Of a stretch of 64,000 nt of DNA, positions 47,062 through 56,574 are shown one piece after another. Positions within the stretch are counted from its first letter, which is position 1. Every line of letters starts with the position of its first letter. The notes beneath the pieces were generated by a model, which worked only from the letters and a program-made list of their open reading frames with translations, was not told the DNA's origin and did no database searches. The stretch lies in assembly GCA_947489085.1 (NCBI GenBank), contig CANLCJ010000014.1, positions 35,168 to 99,167 on the forward strand, read 5' to 3'. This DNA comes from an uncultured Flavobacteriaceae bacterium. Lineage in GTDB: Bacteria > Bacteroidota > Bacteroidia > Flavobacteriales > Flavobacteriaceae. The position numbers and the translations under genes were made by a program.

Positions 47062-47814
47062 ATGACGAAAACAGCTTTTATTACAGGGGCAACAAGTGGT
47101 ATAGGTGAAGCTACCGCGTACGAATTTGCTAAACAAGGTATTAAATTAATTCTTTGCGGCAGGAGACTACACCGTTTAACTACGATTAAAGAAGCTTTAG
47201 AGCGTTTAACCGATGTACATATTTTAAATTTTGATGTTAGCAACAAAGAGGCTGTTAAAACTGCAATTGCATCGCTTCCAACAGATTTTAAACACATAGA
47301 CATCCTTATTAACAACGCTGGTAACGCACATGGGCTAGACCCTATACATAATGGCGATACGGAGGATTGGGATGCCATGATGGACATTAATGTTAAAGGG
47401 CTTTTGTATGTTAGTAAAGCAATTATACCCCAAATGACTGCGCGAAAGTCTGGACATATTATTAATATTGGTTCTTCTGCTGGTAAAGAAGTGTACCCCA
47501 AAGGCAATGTGTACTGCGCTAGTAAGCACGCTGTTTTAGCCATTACAGAAGGTATGCGTGTAGATCTTAACTCTTATGGTATAAAAGTAGGTGCCGTTAA
47601 CCCTGGAATGGTAGAGACCGAATTTTCTAAAGTGAGATTTAAAGGTGCCGAAGCTGCGGATAAGGTATACACTGGCTTTAAGGCGTTGGAGGCAAAAGAT
47701 GTTGCCGAAGTTATTTACTTTGCTGTATCTAGACCTCCACACGTAAACATTGCAGATGTGCTTATGTTTTGCACAGCACAGGCCAATTCTGTAACAGTTA
47801 ACAAATCGCTTTAA
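47062..47814 (+). CDS. Short-chain dehydrogenase/reductase
   Basis: 250 residues. TGATSGIG cofactor motif at 8-15, NNAG near 90-93, catalytic Ser near 143 and YCASK near 156-160. Arg residues just after the second strand (CGRRLHRL) indicate NADP(H) preference. Closest by eye to YdfG/serine 3-dehydrogenase-like SDRs. Cytosolic, single gene; it is followed 41 bp later by the AlbA_2 gene. Confidence 0.92.
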   Translation: MTKTAFITGATSGIGEATAYEFAKQGIKLILCGRRLHRLTTIKEALERLTDVHILNFDVSNKEAVKTAIASLPTDFKHIDILINNAGNAHGLDPIHNGDTEDWDAMMDINVKGLLYVSKAIIPQMTARKSGHIINIGSSAGKEVYPKGNVYCASKHAVLAITEGMRVDLNSYGIKVGAVNPGMVETEFSKVRFKGAEAADKVYTGFKALEAKDVAEVIYFAVSRPPHVNIADVLMFCTAQANSVTVNKSL

Positions 47815-47854
47815 CTTCTAATTAGTTTTAAAATTAAATTGCAGGCGCACATTT

Positions 47855-48988
47855 ATGATTAATAAACGTCTTCTTATAAAACACCTTTTGGCTCATAACG
47901 ATGAAAATAGTTTCTATGATAAGAAACTTAAAATCGATATTGGCCAGAAAGAAGGGAAGGCCAAATTTTTAAAACATATTTGCGCCTTATCTAACAGCAA
48001 CCCCAAGAATAACTCTTACATTGTTATTGGTGTTAAGGATGAAGATAATACTGTTATTGGTGTTGCTTTTTTTGATGATAGCAAAATTCAAAACCTTATA
48101 AATGCCTATCTAACACACCCTCCTATTGTCCAATATGAAAATATTCCCTTCCCACATTTGCCTGATGATAAGGTTGTAGGGTTGGTAACTATTAGGGCAA
48201 CTGGAAAACTCACCTCCCTGAGAAAAAATATTTGGAAGTATTATGGAGGCACTGTGTTTTTTAGAGAAGGCAGCATTAGCATGCCCAAAGTTTTTAAAAG
48301 TGATGTTACCGATGTTAACTCGAAAATAGTAGAGGCCATAGAAAACAATGCGCAAAATAATATTGAGCATACTTTAGATGGTGTTATCGATTTTATGGCC
48401 AAACGTAAAAGCCTTAATGCACGCTACAAAGTGTTTAAGGAGTACTTTGTGGTGTGCTGGGCAGGATCTAAAAAAACCGTTAAAGATGAAGTCTTTTTTT
48501 CTAGAGTAGATATAGAGCTTATTAACGAGAGGGTTCGTTTATTTTTCTCTGCGTTAGATGAAGTGGCGATAACTATTACCGAAGATTGTTTTAAAATTAT
48601 AGAATATGTCAATTTAGGCTTTCAAAACCATTCTAAATACTACCCTCTTGAGGAAACCATTATTCATTTTGAAAATAATGCCAGCTATACCATAACGACC
48701 AAACTTTTATTTAAACCACCAAAGTTTAATAAAAAAACATTACACCATGTTTATAATACCAATAATGTGCTTTTAGAGAAATTGAAACATAAAAGTGCTT
48801 TAAGCGGTAAAGACATTATAGATTTAAACAACTTGCCCTCTACTTATTTAATTTGTTACCTAAACGACTTTAAAGATGCTATAGATAAACTCCAAGAAGC
48901 TAAGCCCTACTTAAAAACACACAACGAGGCTATTTACACCTTATGTAACGAGGCTATACGCGTACTTAGAAAAGTAAAATACAACTAA
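47855..48988 (+). CDS. AlbA_2 (Schlafen-like) domain protein
   Basis: 377 residues. Residues ~20-150 match the AlbA_2 domain: KIDIGQKEGKAKFLKHICAL, SYIVIGVKDEDNTVIGV, and later FFREGSISMP. The C-terminal half is helical and not assigned. AlbA_2 proteins are often called ATP-binding or putative transcription factors; the biochemical function is unknown. Likely co-transcribed with the SDR gene. Confidence 0.7.
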   Translation: MINKRLLIKHLLAHNDENSFYDKKLKIDIGQKEGKAKFLKHICALSNSNPKNNSYIVIGVKDEDNTVIGVAFFDDSKIQNLINAYLTHPPIVQYENIPFPHLPDDKVVGLVTIRATGKLTSLRKNIWKYYGGTVFFREGSISMPKVFKSDVTDVNSKIVEAIENNAQNNIEHTLDGVIDFMAKRKSLNARYKVFKEYFVVCWAGSKKTVKDEVFFSRVDIELINERVRLFFSALDEVAITITEDCFKIIEYVNLGFQNHSKYYPLEETIIHFENNASYTITTKLLFKPPKFNKKTLHHVYNTNNVLLEKLKHKSALSGKDIIDLNNLPSTYLICYLNDFKDAIDKLQEAKPYLKTHNEAIYTLCNEAIRVLRKVKYN

Positions 48989-49208
48989 TTGGCACAGCTA
49001 AACTTAACCTTTAAATAACTTTAAATTGCCATAAGAATTTACTTAAAATTACTAGTTTTGCAGTGCTATTAATCAATTTGATTATAAACCTTGCATTCTA
49101 TGTTTAAGAACTAGAGTCGAGGTTTTTTTGTTTTTGCCTTAAAACGGTTACTGCTACTTGATCTTAAGTCTATAAATCCTATTTTTACATCTACAGGCTT
49201 TTGTAAAC

Positions 49209-51572
49209 ATGCATTTAAAAGCAAAAAACATATTAAATTATATAAAGAAACATCGCATTAAAAGCGCTGTGGTACTGCTTCTATGCATTTCATATTATTT
49301 GTGCTTACCTAAACAACTCTTTTCAGATCCTACCGCCACAGTAATTACCAGCGCCGAAAACATACTTTTAGGGGCACAGATTGCAAAAGATGGCCAATGG
49401 CGCTTTCCACATAACGATACTGTCCCTAAAAAATTCGAACACTGCATACTTCAATTCGAAGACGAATATTTTTACAAGCACCCCGGCTTTAATCCCATTT
49501 CAATTTTTAAAGCACTACGAGAAAATTTAAAGTCTGGAACTATAAAACGCGGTGGTAGTACCATTACACAGCAGGTAATTCGTTTGTCTAGAAAAGGTAA
49601 AAAACGCAGTTATATTGAAAAACTAAAAGAACTTATTTTAGCAACACGCCTAGAATTGAGCTATTCTAAAGCCGAAATCTTAGCTCAATATGCCAGCAAT
49701 TCCCCTTTTGGTGGTAATGTTGTGGGTTTAGATGCTGCTTCTTGGCGTTATTTTCGCAGGCACCCCAATAATTTATCTTGGGCAGAGAGTGCCGCGCTGG
49801 CAGTACTACCCAATGCTCCTGGTTTAATTTATCCTGGCAAAAACCAAAAACGCTTGTTACAAAAGCGTAATAAACTTCTAAAAAAATTACTGAAAAAAAA
49901 TATTTTAGATAGTATAACTTACACACTTTCTATAGCAGAAGCCTTGCCCCAAAAGCCTTACCCCCTGCCACAAGCAGCACCGCATTTGTTACAAAAAGTA
50001 AATCGCAGTACACCCGGAACGTCTGTACAAACTACTGTTAGCTTTGGTTTGCAACAACAAGTAAATCATATTGTAAAAACACATTACAACACTTTAAGCC
50101 AGAACGAAATTTACAATGCTGCCGTTTTAGTTTTAAATGTAAATACACGCAAGGTTTTAGCTTATGTAGGCAATACGCCAACAGACAAGGCCCACCAAAA
50201 AGATGTTGATATTATTAACAAGGCCAGAAGTACAGGGAGTATATTAAAACCATTTTTATATGCTGCCATGTTGGATACAGGAGAGTTACTCCCTAACACT
50301 CTAGTTGCAGACATCCCCACACAATTTGGCAGTTACAATCCAGAAAATTACAATAAAACTTACGATGGTGCTGTACCAGCTAGTAAAGCCTTATCAAGAT
50401 CGTTAAATGTACCTGCCGTGCGTATGCTTAAAACGTTTGGGCTGGATCGGTTTTACCATTATTTAAAGCAGCTGCAACTTAGAGATGTAAAGTACAATGC
50501 CAACCATTATGGCTTATCTTTAGTACTGGGTGGCGCAGAGAGCAACCTTTGGGATTTATGTAAAAGCTATGCAGCATTATCTTCTACGCTTAATCATTTT
50601 TCTGAGCGCTCCAGCACCTACCTCGAAAATGAGTTTTGCGACCCTATTTATCGTGCTTCTAAAGAGGCTAACTTTGGAAAAGAGCAAGGAAGTAAAACAC
50701 TTTTTAATGCTGCCTCGATTTACCTTACGTATCAAAGTTTAAAAGAGGTTAACCGGCCCGAGAACGATGAGAGTTGGGCGTTTTTCGATGGCTCTAAGCA
50801 AATTGCTTGGAAAACGGGTACTAGCTTTGGTTTTAGAGATGCTTGGGCAATAGGTACAACAAAAGATTACGTGGTTGGTGTTTGGGTAGGTAATGCAGAT
50901 GGTGAGGGGCGCCCAGGTTTGGTAGGCGTACAAGCGGCAGCTCCCTTACTTTTCGACGTGTTTGGCATATTGCCTAACAGCTCATGGTTTACACCGCCTT
51001 TCGATGAGATGCGAAAAGTAGCAATATGCCAGCAAAGTGGCCATCGTGCAGGCCCACATTGTAACACAACCACGCCACAATACATCCCTCTAATTGGACT
51101 AAAAACACCGCCTTGCCCATACCACAAACTGGTACATCTTAATGCCAGCGAAACTTATCAGGTAAATTCCTCTTGCGAAGATGTGTCGCAAATAATACAT
51201 AAATCTTGGTTTCTGCTGCCCCCAATAATGGCGCATTACTACACCACCAAAAATCCGTTTTATAAAACTTTGCCAAAATTTAGAGCAGACTGTTTAGGAA
51301 ACGATCCTGTTTCCATAGATTTTATTTATCCCAAAGCGAATGATGCTATTTTTCTACCTAAAGATTTTGATGGTAAAACCAACGATTTAATAGTGAAAGT
51401 AGCACACTCTAAACCAGAAACCACAGTATTTTGGTACATCGATAACACGTATATAGGCAGCACAAAAGACATTCATGAAATTGGCATTTCGCCGTTACCC
51501 GGATCTTACCTGCTTACTGCTACAGATAGCTATGGCAATGAGGCCAAACGCAGGTTTACACTATCGCGTTAG
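49209..51572 (+). CDS. pbpC: Penicillin-binding protein 1C
   Basis: 787 residues. One N-terminal membrane helix (about 19-33). Glycosyltransferase motif EDEYFYKHPGF near 84-94 and RGGSTITQQVIRLSR near 118-132. Transpeptidase motifs STGSILKP near 341-348, SRSLN near 397 and WKTGTS near 534-539. The last ~100 residues are a PBP1C C-terminal domain (PLPGSYLLTATDSYGNEA). It builds peptidoglycan in the periplasm. Its stop overlaps the stop of the convergent gene by 4 bases. Usually preceded by an alpha-2-macroglobulin gene in other genomes; absent here. Confidence 0.92.
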   Translation: MHLKAKNILNYIKKHRIKSAVVLLLCISYYLCLPKQLFSDPTATVITSAENILLGAQIAKDGQWRFPHNDTVPKKFEHCILQFEDEYFYKHPGFNPISIFKALRENLKSGTIKRGGSTITQQVIRLSRKGKKRSYIEKLKELILATRLELSYSKAEILAQYASNSPFGGNVVGLDAASWRYFRRHPNNLSWAESAALAVLPNAPGLIYPGKNQKRLLQKRNKLLKKLLKKNILDSITYTLSIAEALPQKPYPLPQAAPHLLQKVNRSTPGTSVQTTVSFGLQQQVNHIVKTHYNTLSQNEIYNAAVLVLNVNTRKVLAYVGNTPTDKAHQKDVDIINKARSTGSILKPFLYAAMLDTGELLPNTLVADIPTQFGSYNPENYNKTYDGAVPASKALSRSLNVPAVRMLKTFGLDRFYHYLKQLQLRDVKYNANHYGLSLVLGGAESNLWDLCKSYAALSSTLNHFSERSSTYLENEFCDPIYRASKEANFGKEQGSKTLFNAASIYLTYQSLKEVNRPENDESWAFFDGSKQIAWKTGTSFGFRDAWAIGTTKDYVVGVWVGNADGEGRPGLVGVQAAAPLLFDVFGILPNSSWFTPPFDEMRKVAICQQSGHRAGPHCNTTTPQYIPLIGLKTPPCPYHKLVHLNASETYQVNSSCEDVSQIIHKSWFLLPPIMAHYYTTKNPFYKTLPKFRADCLGNDPVSIDFIYPKANDAIFLPKDFDGKTNDLIVKVAHSKPETTVFWYIDNTYIGSTKDIHEIGISPLPGSYLLTATDSYGNEAKRRFTLSR

Positions 51573-52447
51573 GGCTTTAAAAATAACTTTAGCATCGCGT
51601 GGTCTGATGTAGACGTATGTACCTTATCTACCTTTATCACCTCTAAATCTTTAGATACCCAAACGTGATCCAGAGATAATATAGGTAAGCCCCAAAACCA
51701 AGTTTCGCGAAAACCTGTACCTTTTTCGCTAAAGGCGTGTTGAAAATTCGATTTTAAATCCTTGAGCAATACCGACTCGTAAGGCACGTTAAAGTCGCCC
51801 AAAACAACCGTATTCTTTGTTGTACTTATTGCCGTATTAACAACTTCTAAGCCCCAGGATCTGGGCACATCGATACTTCCAGAAACATCGACTGCGTAAA
51901 AATTAATGCCTTTAGTTTTAAAATTAACAACTGTAGTCTGGTATCGCGATGGTATATGTGCTTTTATTTGCAAGGGCGTTTTAGAGAATACCCCTATTTT
52001 GCCAATAGTATCATTATATATGTAGTATGATGGGTGTAATGCCTTTAAAGCCATTACTTCTTGAGCACTATACTCTATCAAAACAGCAACATCTGGTAAT
52101 GTTGCTCCGCGCTTAAAAGCATCTAAAACAGTATTGTTGTTTGCAACATTCCACAGCACTATTTCTAATTTAGGCGCTGGTATCTCGCCTGTAAAAGTTA
52201 ACTTAAAACTTCTAGCTAACCATACTGTAAGTAAAATAAAAGCCAGAGTAATATTATAGCGCTTCAATACTTTTGGAATACACCAAGTACTAATTAAAAC
52301 CAGAAACAAGAGCACAGGTAATGGCAAAGCATAAAACCATAAACTGCTGGTATATGTTTGGTCTTTAATTACAAAATGCAATACCAATGCTGCTGTAATG
52401 GCAAGAGTATAAACACCAGCGTATATCTTTTTTAAAAGGTGACGCAC
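51569..52447 (-). CDS. Endonuclease/exonuclease/phosphatase-fold membrane protein
   Basis: 292 residues. Three N-terminal membrane helices (about 9-27, 33-52, 61-80), then an EEP domain: ALWNVANNN-like strand near 95-105, LGDFNVP near 216-222, and LDHVWVS and SDHAMLKL near the end. The canonical metal Glu is at IEYSAQE. It may act outside the membrane. ATG overlaps the stop of the preceding gene by one base. Confidence 0.75.
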   Translation of the reverse strand: MRHLLKKIYAGVYTLAITAALVLHFVIKDQTYTSSLWFYALPLPVLLFLVLISTWCIPKVLKRYNITLAFILLTVWLARSFKLTFTGEIPAPKLEIVLWNVANNNTVLDAFKRGATLPDVAVLIEYSAQEVMALKALHPSYYIYNDTIGKIGVFSKTPLQIKAHIPSRYQTTVVNFKTKGINFYAVDVSGSIDVPRSWGLEVVNTAISTTKNTVVLGDFNVPYESVLLKDLKSNFQHAFSEKGTGFRETWFWGLPILSLDHVWVSKDLEVIKVDKVHTSTSDHAMLKLFLKP

Positions 52448-53010
52448 TAATATAATTTACTCTCTTTTTCTGCCCACCACGGGTGAATTTCTAAAGCCAA
52501 TCGTCCTGCTTTTACCATAGGGTCTAACTGTGTTAAACTGTCCACTGTTTTAATATTTGGCACATTAAATACTGCAAGTGTTTTTATAACTTCACTTTCT
52601 GGAAAATCTGCTAAAATGGCTGTAAAACCTTTAAGTTTCATGTCTTCCAAATGTTCTAAATGCTGTTGGTTTAAAAATTCTGTTTCCTCTTCATTTTGCA
52701 CTCTTACAGGCCCTTGCTTAAAAAACACCATAAAATACTGCTGCATAATAATTGTGTCTTGCGTAGCCTTATCTACAACAAGATTCACCTTAAAACCTTC
52801 TTTTTTCAAGGCCTCTTCAAGCGCTTTTTTGGATTTGTAATCTCCAACCACCTCAGTAGCCAAGGTGTCTTTGTGTACCACCAAGGTATCTCTTAAAACT
52901 TTAGAAATACTATCGTTGTGTTGTTCTGTGCTGGGTATTGTTGGCTTAGATTGCTCTTTACAAGCATAAATACTTAGTAGTGCAAATAATAGAATAATGC
53001 TAGTTTTCAT
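52447..53010 (-). CDS. Lipoprotein of unknown function
   Basis: 187 residues from ATG at 53010, which overlaps the CYTH gene stop as ATGA; an ATG at 53019 is also in frame. Lipobox LSIYAC makes Cys17 the lipidation site. The mature part has KKALEEALKKEGFKVNLVVD, resembling a SPOR/sulfite-type repeat by pattern only, but I cannot assign it. Third gene from the right end of a small minus-strand operon (CYTH, lipoprotein, EEP). Confidence 0.6.
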   Translation of the reverse strand: MKTSIILLFALLSIYACKEQSKPTIPSTEQHNDSISKVLRDTLVVHKDTLATEVVGDYKSKKALEEALKKEGFKVNLVVDKATQDTIIMQQYFMVFFKQGPVRVQNEEETEFLNQQHLEHLEDMKLKGFTAILADFPESEVIKTLAVFNVPNIKTVDSLTQLDPMVKAGRLALEIHPWWAEKESKLY

Positions 53011-53480
53011 AAGTGCCATGTATTATAAGGTGTTTTGCTTAATTGCGAGTTGTAATATTGTACTTGTCCTGTAACTTCCTCTCCTAACCAATCTGGTATT
53101 TCAAAAACATCATCTTCGGTTTTTAGCTCTACTTCTGCAACTATTAACCCTTTATTATCCCCAAAAAACTCATCAACCTCAAATACGTGTGCCCCTAAAG
53201 GAACTTCGTAACGCACCTTATCGATAAGAGAAGGCTCACATAATTTTAAAAGTGCTTCGGCTTCTGTTTTAGGAATCTCTTTCTCCCACTCAAATCGGCT
53301 TAAACCATTGTCTGTAGATTTTCCTTTTATGGTTAAAAATCCCGTGTCGCCTTTTATACGCACACGTACCGTTCTGGCTTTATCTGTATTCAAAAAACCT
53401 TGCACCAGTTGCGTCTTTATTGTAGCTTCATTTTTAAAAGCTGTAGATTTTACTAAAAATTTGCGTTCTATTTCTACCAT
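53007..53480 (-). CDS. CYTH-domain triphosphatase-like protein
   Basis: 157 residues beginning VEIERKFLVKS, the CYTH EIERKF signature, with RVRIKGDTGFLTIKGK and FEVDEFFGDNKGLIVAEVEL following. The acidic and basic tunnel residues are present. Enzymes of this size hydrolyse inorganic triphosphate or nucleoside triphosphates. Cytosolic. Divergent from dinB with a 73-bp gap. Confidence 0.9.
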   Translation of the reverse strand: MVEIERKFLVKSTAFKNEATIKTQLVQGFLNTDKARTVRVRIKGDTGFLTIKGKSTDNGLSRFEWEKEIPKTEAEALLKLCEPSLIDKVRYEVPLGAHVFEVDEFFGDNKGLIVAEVELKTEDDVFEIPDWLGEEVTGQVQYYNSQLSKTPYNTWHL

Positions 53481-53553
53481 TGTTCTACTTGTACGTATTA
53501 GGCTTTTGTTTTAACTTTTTTAAGGTTACTTCAATAATTCATAAATTTACACT

Positions 53554-54654
53554 ATGTCTACCACTTTACCAATACGAAAAATTATTCATGTAGATATGGA
53601 TGCTTTTTATGCCTCTGTAGCGCAAATGGATTATCCTGAGCTAAGGGGCAAACCTATTGCTGTTGGAGGAAGCAGTAAGCGTGGTGTGGTTAGTGCCGCC
53701 AGTTACGAGGCAAGAGTATTTGGTGTTAAAAGTGCCATGTCTGGCACACTTGCCAGTAAACTTTGTCCAGATTTAATTTTTGTTAAGTCTGATTTTGATC
53801 GTTACAGAGCTATTTCGCAACAAATTAGACATATATTTCTCGATTACACCGATTTGGTAGAACCTTTGTCTTTAGACGAGGCTTACCTAGATGTTACTAC
53901 AAATAAAAAAGGCAATCCCAGCGCCTCTTTAATTGCTACCCAAATACGCGAACGCATTTTTAAAGAGGTAGGGCTCACCGCCTCGGCGGGCATATCTATT
54001 AATAAATTTATAGCCAAAGTAGCTAGCGATTACAATAAGCCTAACGGGCAGAAAACAGTAAATCCAGAGGAGGTGCTCCCTTTTTTAGAGCAACTCGATA
54101 TTAGAAAATTTTATGGCGTGGGTAAGGTTACCGCAGAAAAAATGTACCAAAAGGGCATTTTTACGGGTTTAGATTTAAAACAGAAATCTTTAAGCTACTT
54201 AGATGCTAACTTCGGGAAATCTGGACGTTACTACTACAATGTGGTTAGGGGCATACACAACAGCGAGGTAAAGCCTTCCCGTACCCGAAAGAGCTTAGCT
54301 GCAGAACGTACATTTAGCGAAAATTTGTCTTCTGAAATTTTTATGCTCGAAAAACTGGACCATATTGCAGACGAAGTTGCCAAAAGGCTACTAAAACACA
54401 AAGTTGCAGGCAAAACCATAACTTTAAAGATTAAATATAGCGATTTTACCCTGCAAACCCGCAGCAAAACACTTCCCTACTATCTAAGTGATAAGAGTAT
54501 GATTTTAGAAACAGCTAAAGATTTGCTGTACCAAGAAACACTCGATAATTCTGTACGCTTGCTAGGCATTTCTTTATCTAATTTAAACACAAACAAAGAG
54601 AAACCCTCTTTACCAAAAAAAAGTGTTAGCGTGCAGCTAAAGTTTGGGTTTTAA
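53554..54654 (+). CDS. dinB: DNA polymerase IV
   Basis: 366 residues. VDMDAFYASVAQ near 13-24 and LSLDEAYLDV near 107-116 carry the catalytic acids of Y-family polymerases. The C-terminus ends in PLPKKSVSVQLKFGF-like residues (VSVQLKFGF), a plausible beta-clamp binding end. It performs translesion synthesis in the SOS response. I see no LexA box that I can defend in the upstream gap. Confidence 0.93.
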   Translation: MSTTLPIRKIIHVDMDAFYASVAQMDYPELRGKPIAVGGSSKRGVVSAASYEARVFGVKSAMSGTLASKLCPDLIFVKSDFDRYRAISQQIRHIFLDYTDLVEPLSLDEAYLDVTTNKKGNPSASLIATQIRERIFKEVGLTASAGISINKFIAKVASDYNKPNGQKTVNPEEVLPFLEQLDIRKFYGVGKVTAEKMYQKGIFTGLDLKQKSLSYLDANFGKSGRYYYNVVRGIHNSEVKPSRTRKSLAAERTFSENLSSEIFMLEKLDHIADEVAKRLLKHKVAGKTITLKIKYSDFTLQTRSKTLPYYLSDKSMILETAKDLLYQETLDNSVRLLGISLSNLNTNKEKPSLPKKSVSVQLKFGF

Positions 54655-54740
54655 AGTATTGCTTTACTTCTATTTTGTTACCTAATAAAGCAAACACTAT
54701 TGTTAACCAATATTTTTAATATGGCTACTTCAAGTCCAAT

Positions 54741-55682
54741 CTAATTGTTTTTAAAAGAAACTTCTTGTAAAGCTGCTTGATTTAGTCTAATTGTATCTAT
54801 ATAATCAGAACTTACAAGATATATTTTTTGGTCATTTACATTCTCTATTAAAACATAAGTCTTTCCAAATTGAAAATCTTTAGCTGAAAGTCCTTTCTTT
54901 TCAGCTTCTATAACAGATATCAAGCGATTCTCACTTTCAAGTTCTGGTTTTAGGTAGTAAGAACCTATTTCAGAAAAATTTCCTACTAGAGCAAGTTCTG
55001 GTTTAAAAACAAATGATTTTACTTGGTAAGTCATTTTTGTTTTAATTTGCTTTTTTCCTGGTCGAATAATATATTTTTTGGTGCTTTTTAAAGCTGTTTC
55101 TGCTTTAACTAGATTGGCTTCTGCAATTTCAAGAGATTTAACCTCTTTCAATTCAGGGTTTATATTCGACAAAATTCGTTTTAAGTAAATTTTAAGTTCA
55201 ATACTTTTCTTTGATAAGACAAAGAATTTTGCTTTAAATTTTGAATTAATTTCATTGTCTGCATAAAGCGAGTGGTTCAAATTATATTTGTCTGATATTC
55301 TTTGAGCTTCTACTAGCAATTGTTTTTTGGAATCGAAATCTTTATTTGAATTGAGAAAGCTAACAATATTAGACTTTACTTTTTTTAATTCGATATTTCT
55401 ACTCAGTAAAACACTGTTTTCTTTCTTAATTTTAGAAATTACCTCTTTAGCTCTTTCTACTTCTAATAATGCTACATTGTAATCTTTTGATCGAGTTTTT
55501 GAACCAGATTTAATTAAAGTATCGTAAGATATATTTTTTATTACTTTTTGTGCGGTAAATTGATTACCGACACGCTCAATGTATTTCTTGTTTAGATTTT
55601 CAGTCAATACATAATCTGTTTTTTTCTGTGCATTCGCAGCATAGAAAACAAAAAAACATGTTATTAATCTTATAATGTGCAT
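54741..55682 (-). CDS. Unknown secreted protein
   Basis: 313 residues with a signal peptide (ITCFFVFYAANAQ). Mostly charged and helical, with a coiled-coil-like stretch near 70-115 and a conserved-looking PGKKQIKTKMTYQVKSF segment near 205-220. No domain recognised. It follows the 55709-56554 lipoprotein gene by 26 bp on the same strand, which in turn follows amt by ~20 bp. Confidence 0.55.
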   Translation of the reverse strand: MHIIRLITCFFVFYAANAQKKTDYVLTENLNKKYIERVGNQFTAQKVIKNISYDTLIKSGSKTRSKDYNVALLEVERAKEVISKIKKENSVLLSRNIELKKVKSNIVSFLNSNKDFDSKKQLLVEAQRISDKYNLNHSLYADNEINSKFKAKFFVLSKKSIELKIYLKRILSNINPELKEVKSLEIAEANLVKAETALKSTKKYIIRPGKKQIKTKMTYQVKSFVFKPELALVGNFSEIGSYYLKPELESENRLISVIEAEKKGLSAKDFQFGKTYVLIENVNDQKIYLVSSDYIDTIRLNQAALQEVSFKNN

Positions 55683-55708
55683 AATATTTTTATTGAGAGT
55701 TATAGATA

Positions 55709-56554
55709 TTATTTAAGTCTACTTTTAATATACGTCATGTCTTTATCCATAATAAATAAAAAAGCATCCAAAACATTTCTTATGGCTTCTTGTTGTTCTT
55801 TACTTACTAAACGCTCTTTGTAAGTATTTTTACCAACATAAACTGCTTTAACATCGTTCCCGTTTGCTATAGCTTCCAATGCGTTTAGCTCTTCAAGCGT
55901 ATCGATTACTTCATCGAATGTTTCTACTTTATATTTCTTTTTACCTTTTGTTTCAGTTTTTTCAACTACGCCCTTAAATTCATAATCTAATTGATCTACA
56001 GTTATCAAAAAGCTCTCTATGTCCAACCATTCTGTAGCGATATATTTAATTTTGAGTTTAAGTTTTACAGCTCCTGTATTACTTTTTGTTACGTAAGCAT
56101 GAAATGTTTCTCTTGAATCAAATTTTGGAGTCGATTCGTCTACAAAATAGCTTAGTTTGCTAGTCTTTGTCTCAATGATATTTTGCATAACATTGGGCAG
56201 ACGTTCTTTTCTATTGCGCTCCTCTACAGCGTCTTCTTTTTGTTTAATTTCTATTAATTTCGATTCAAACTGTTCTTTTAATGTCATTAAATCAAGACTA
56301 TCAGCTAAATCTTTTCTGTTATCTATAATATACTTTAGTTTCTCTAAACCAGTCTCGTACTGCTCTAAATCGAAATGTGCAAGTGCATGTTTATAAAGTG
56401 CCATTGGATCTTCATTACTATAATCCTTCTTTAGCACTTCGTTGTTAAATTTATTTGAATGGTCTTTAATCGAAGGGCCTTCACTGTTTTTCTTGTTACA
56501 AGAAAAAAGTGTTATCATAAAACATATTATTAAGCCGATTTTATGCATTTTCAT
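55709..56554 (-). CDS. Unknown lipoprotein
   Basis: 281 residues from the ATG at 56554 (a TTG four codons upstream is less likely). Lipobox FMITLFSC. A TPR-like helical pair near 50-85 (YKHALAHFDLEQYETGLEKL), charged helices, and an alpha/beta C-terminal part. No family recognised. Begins ~20 bp after amt, so likely transcribed with it, but a functional tie to ammonium uptake is not shown. Confidence 0.55.
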   Translation of the reverse strand: MKMHKIGLIICFMITLFSCNKKNSEGPSIKDHSNKFNNEVLKKDYSNEDPMALYKHALAHFDLEQYETGLEKLKYIIDNRKDLADSLDLMTLKEQFESKLIEIKQKEDAVEERNRKERLPNVMQNIIETKTSKLSYFVDESTPKFDSRETFHAYVTKSNTGAVKLKLKIKYIATEWLDIESFLITVDQLDYEFKGVVEKTETKGKKKYKVETFDEVIDTLEELNALEAIANGNDVKAVYVGKNTYKERLVSKEQQEAIRNVLDAFLFIMDKDMTYIKSRLK

Positions 56555-56574
56555 AATTGGTTTCAATATTTTTT

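Noticed and set aside
49086..49130. AAACCT/AGGTTT stem with T-run before pbpC
   Set aside because: Only 6 bp with a long loop; may be a weak terminator of the AlbA_2 gene, but not strong enough to annotate.
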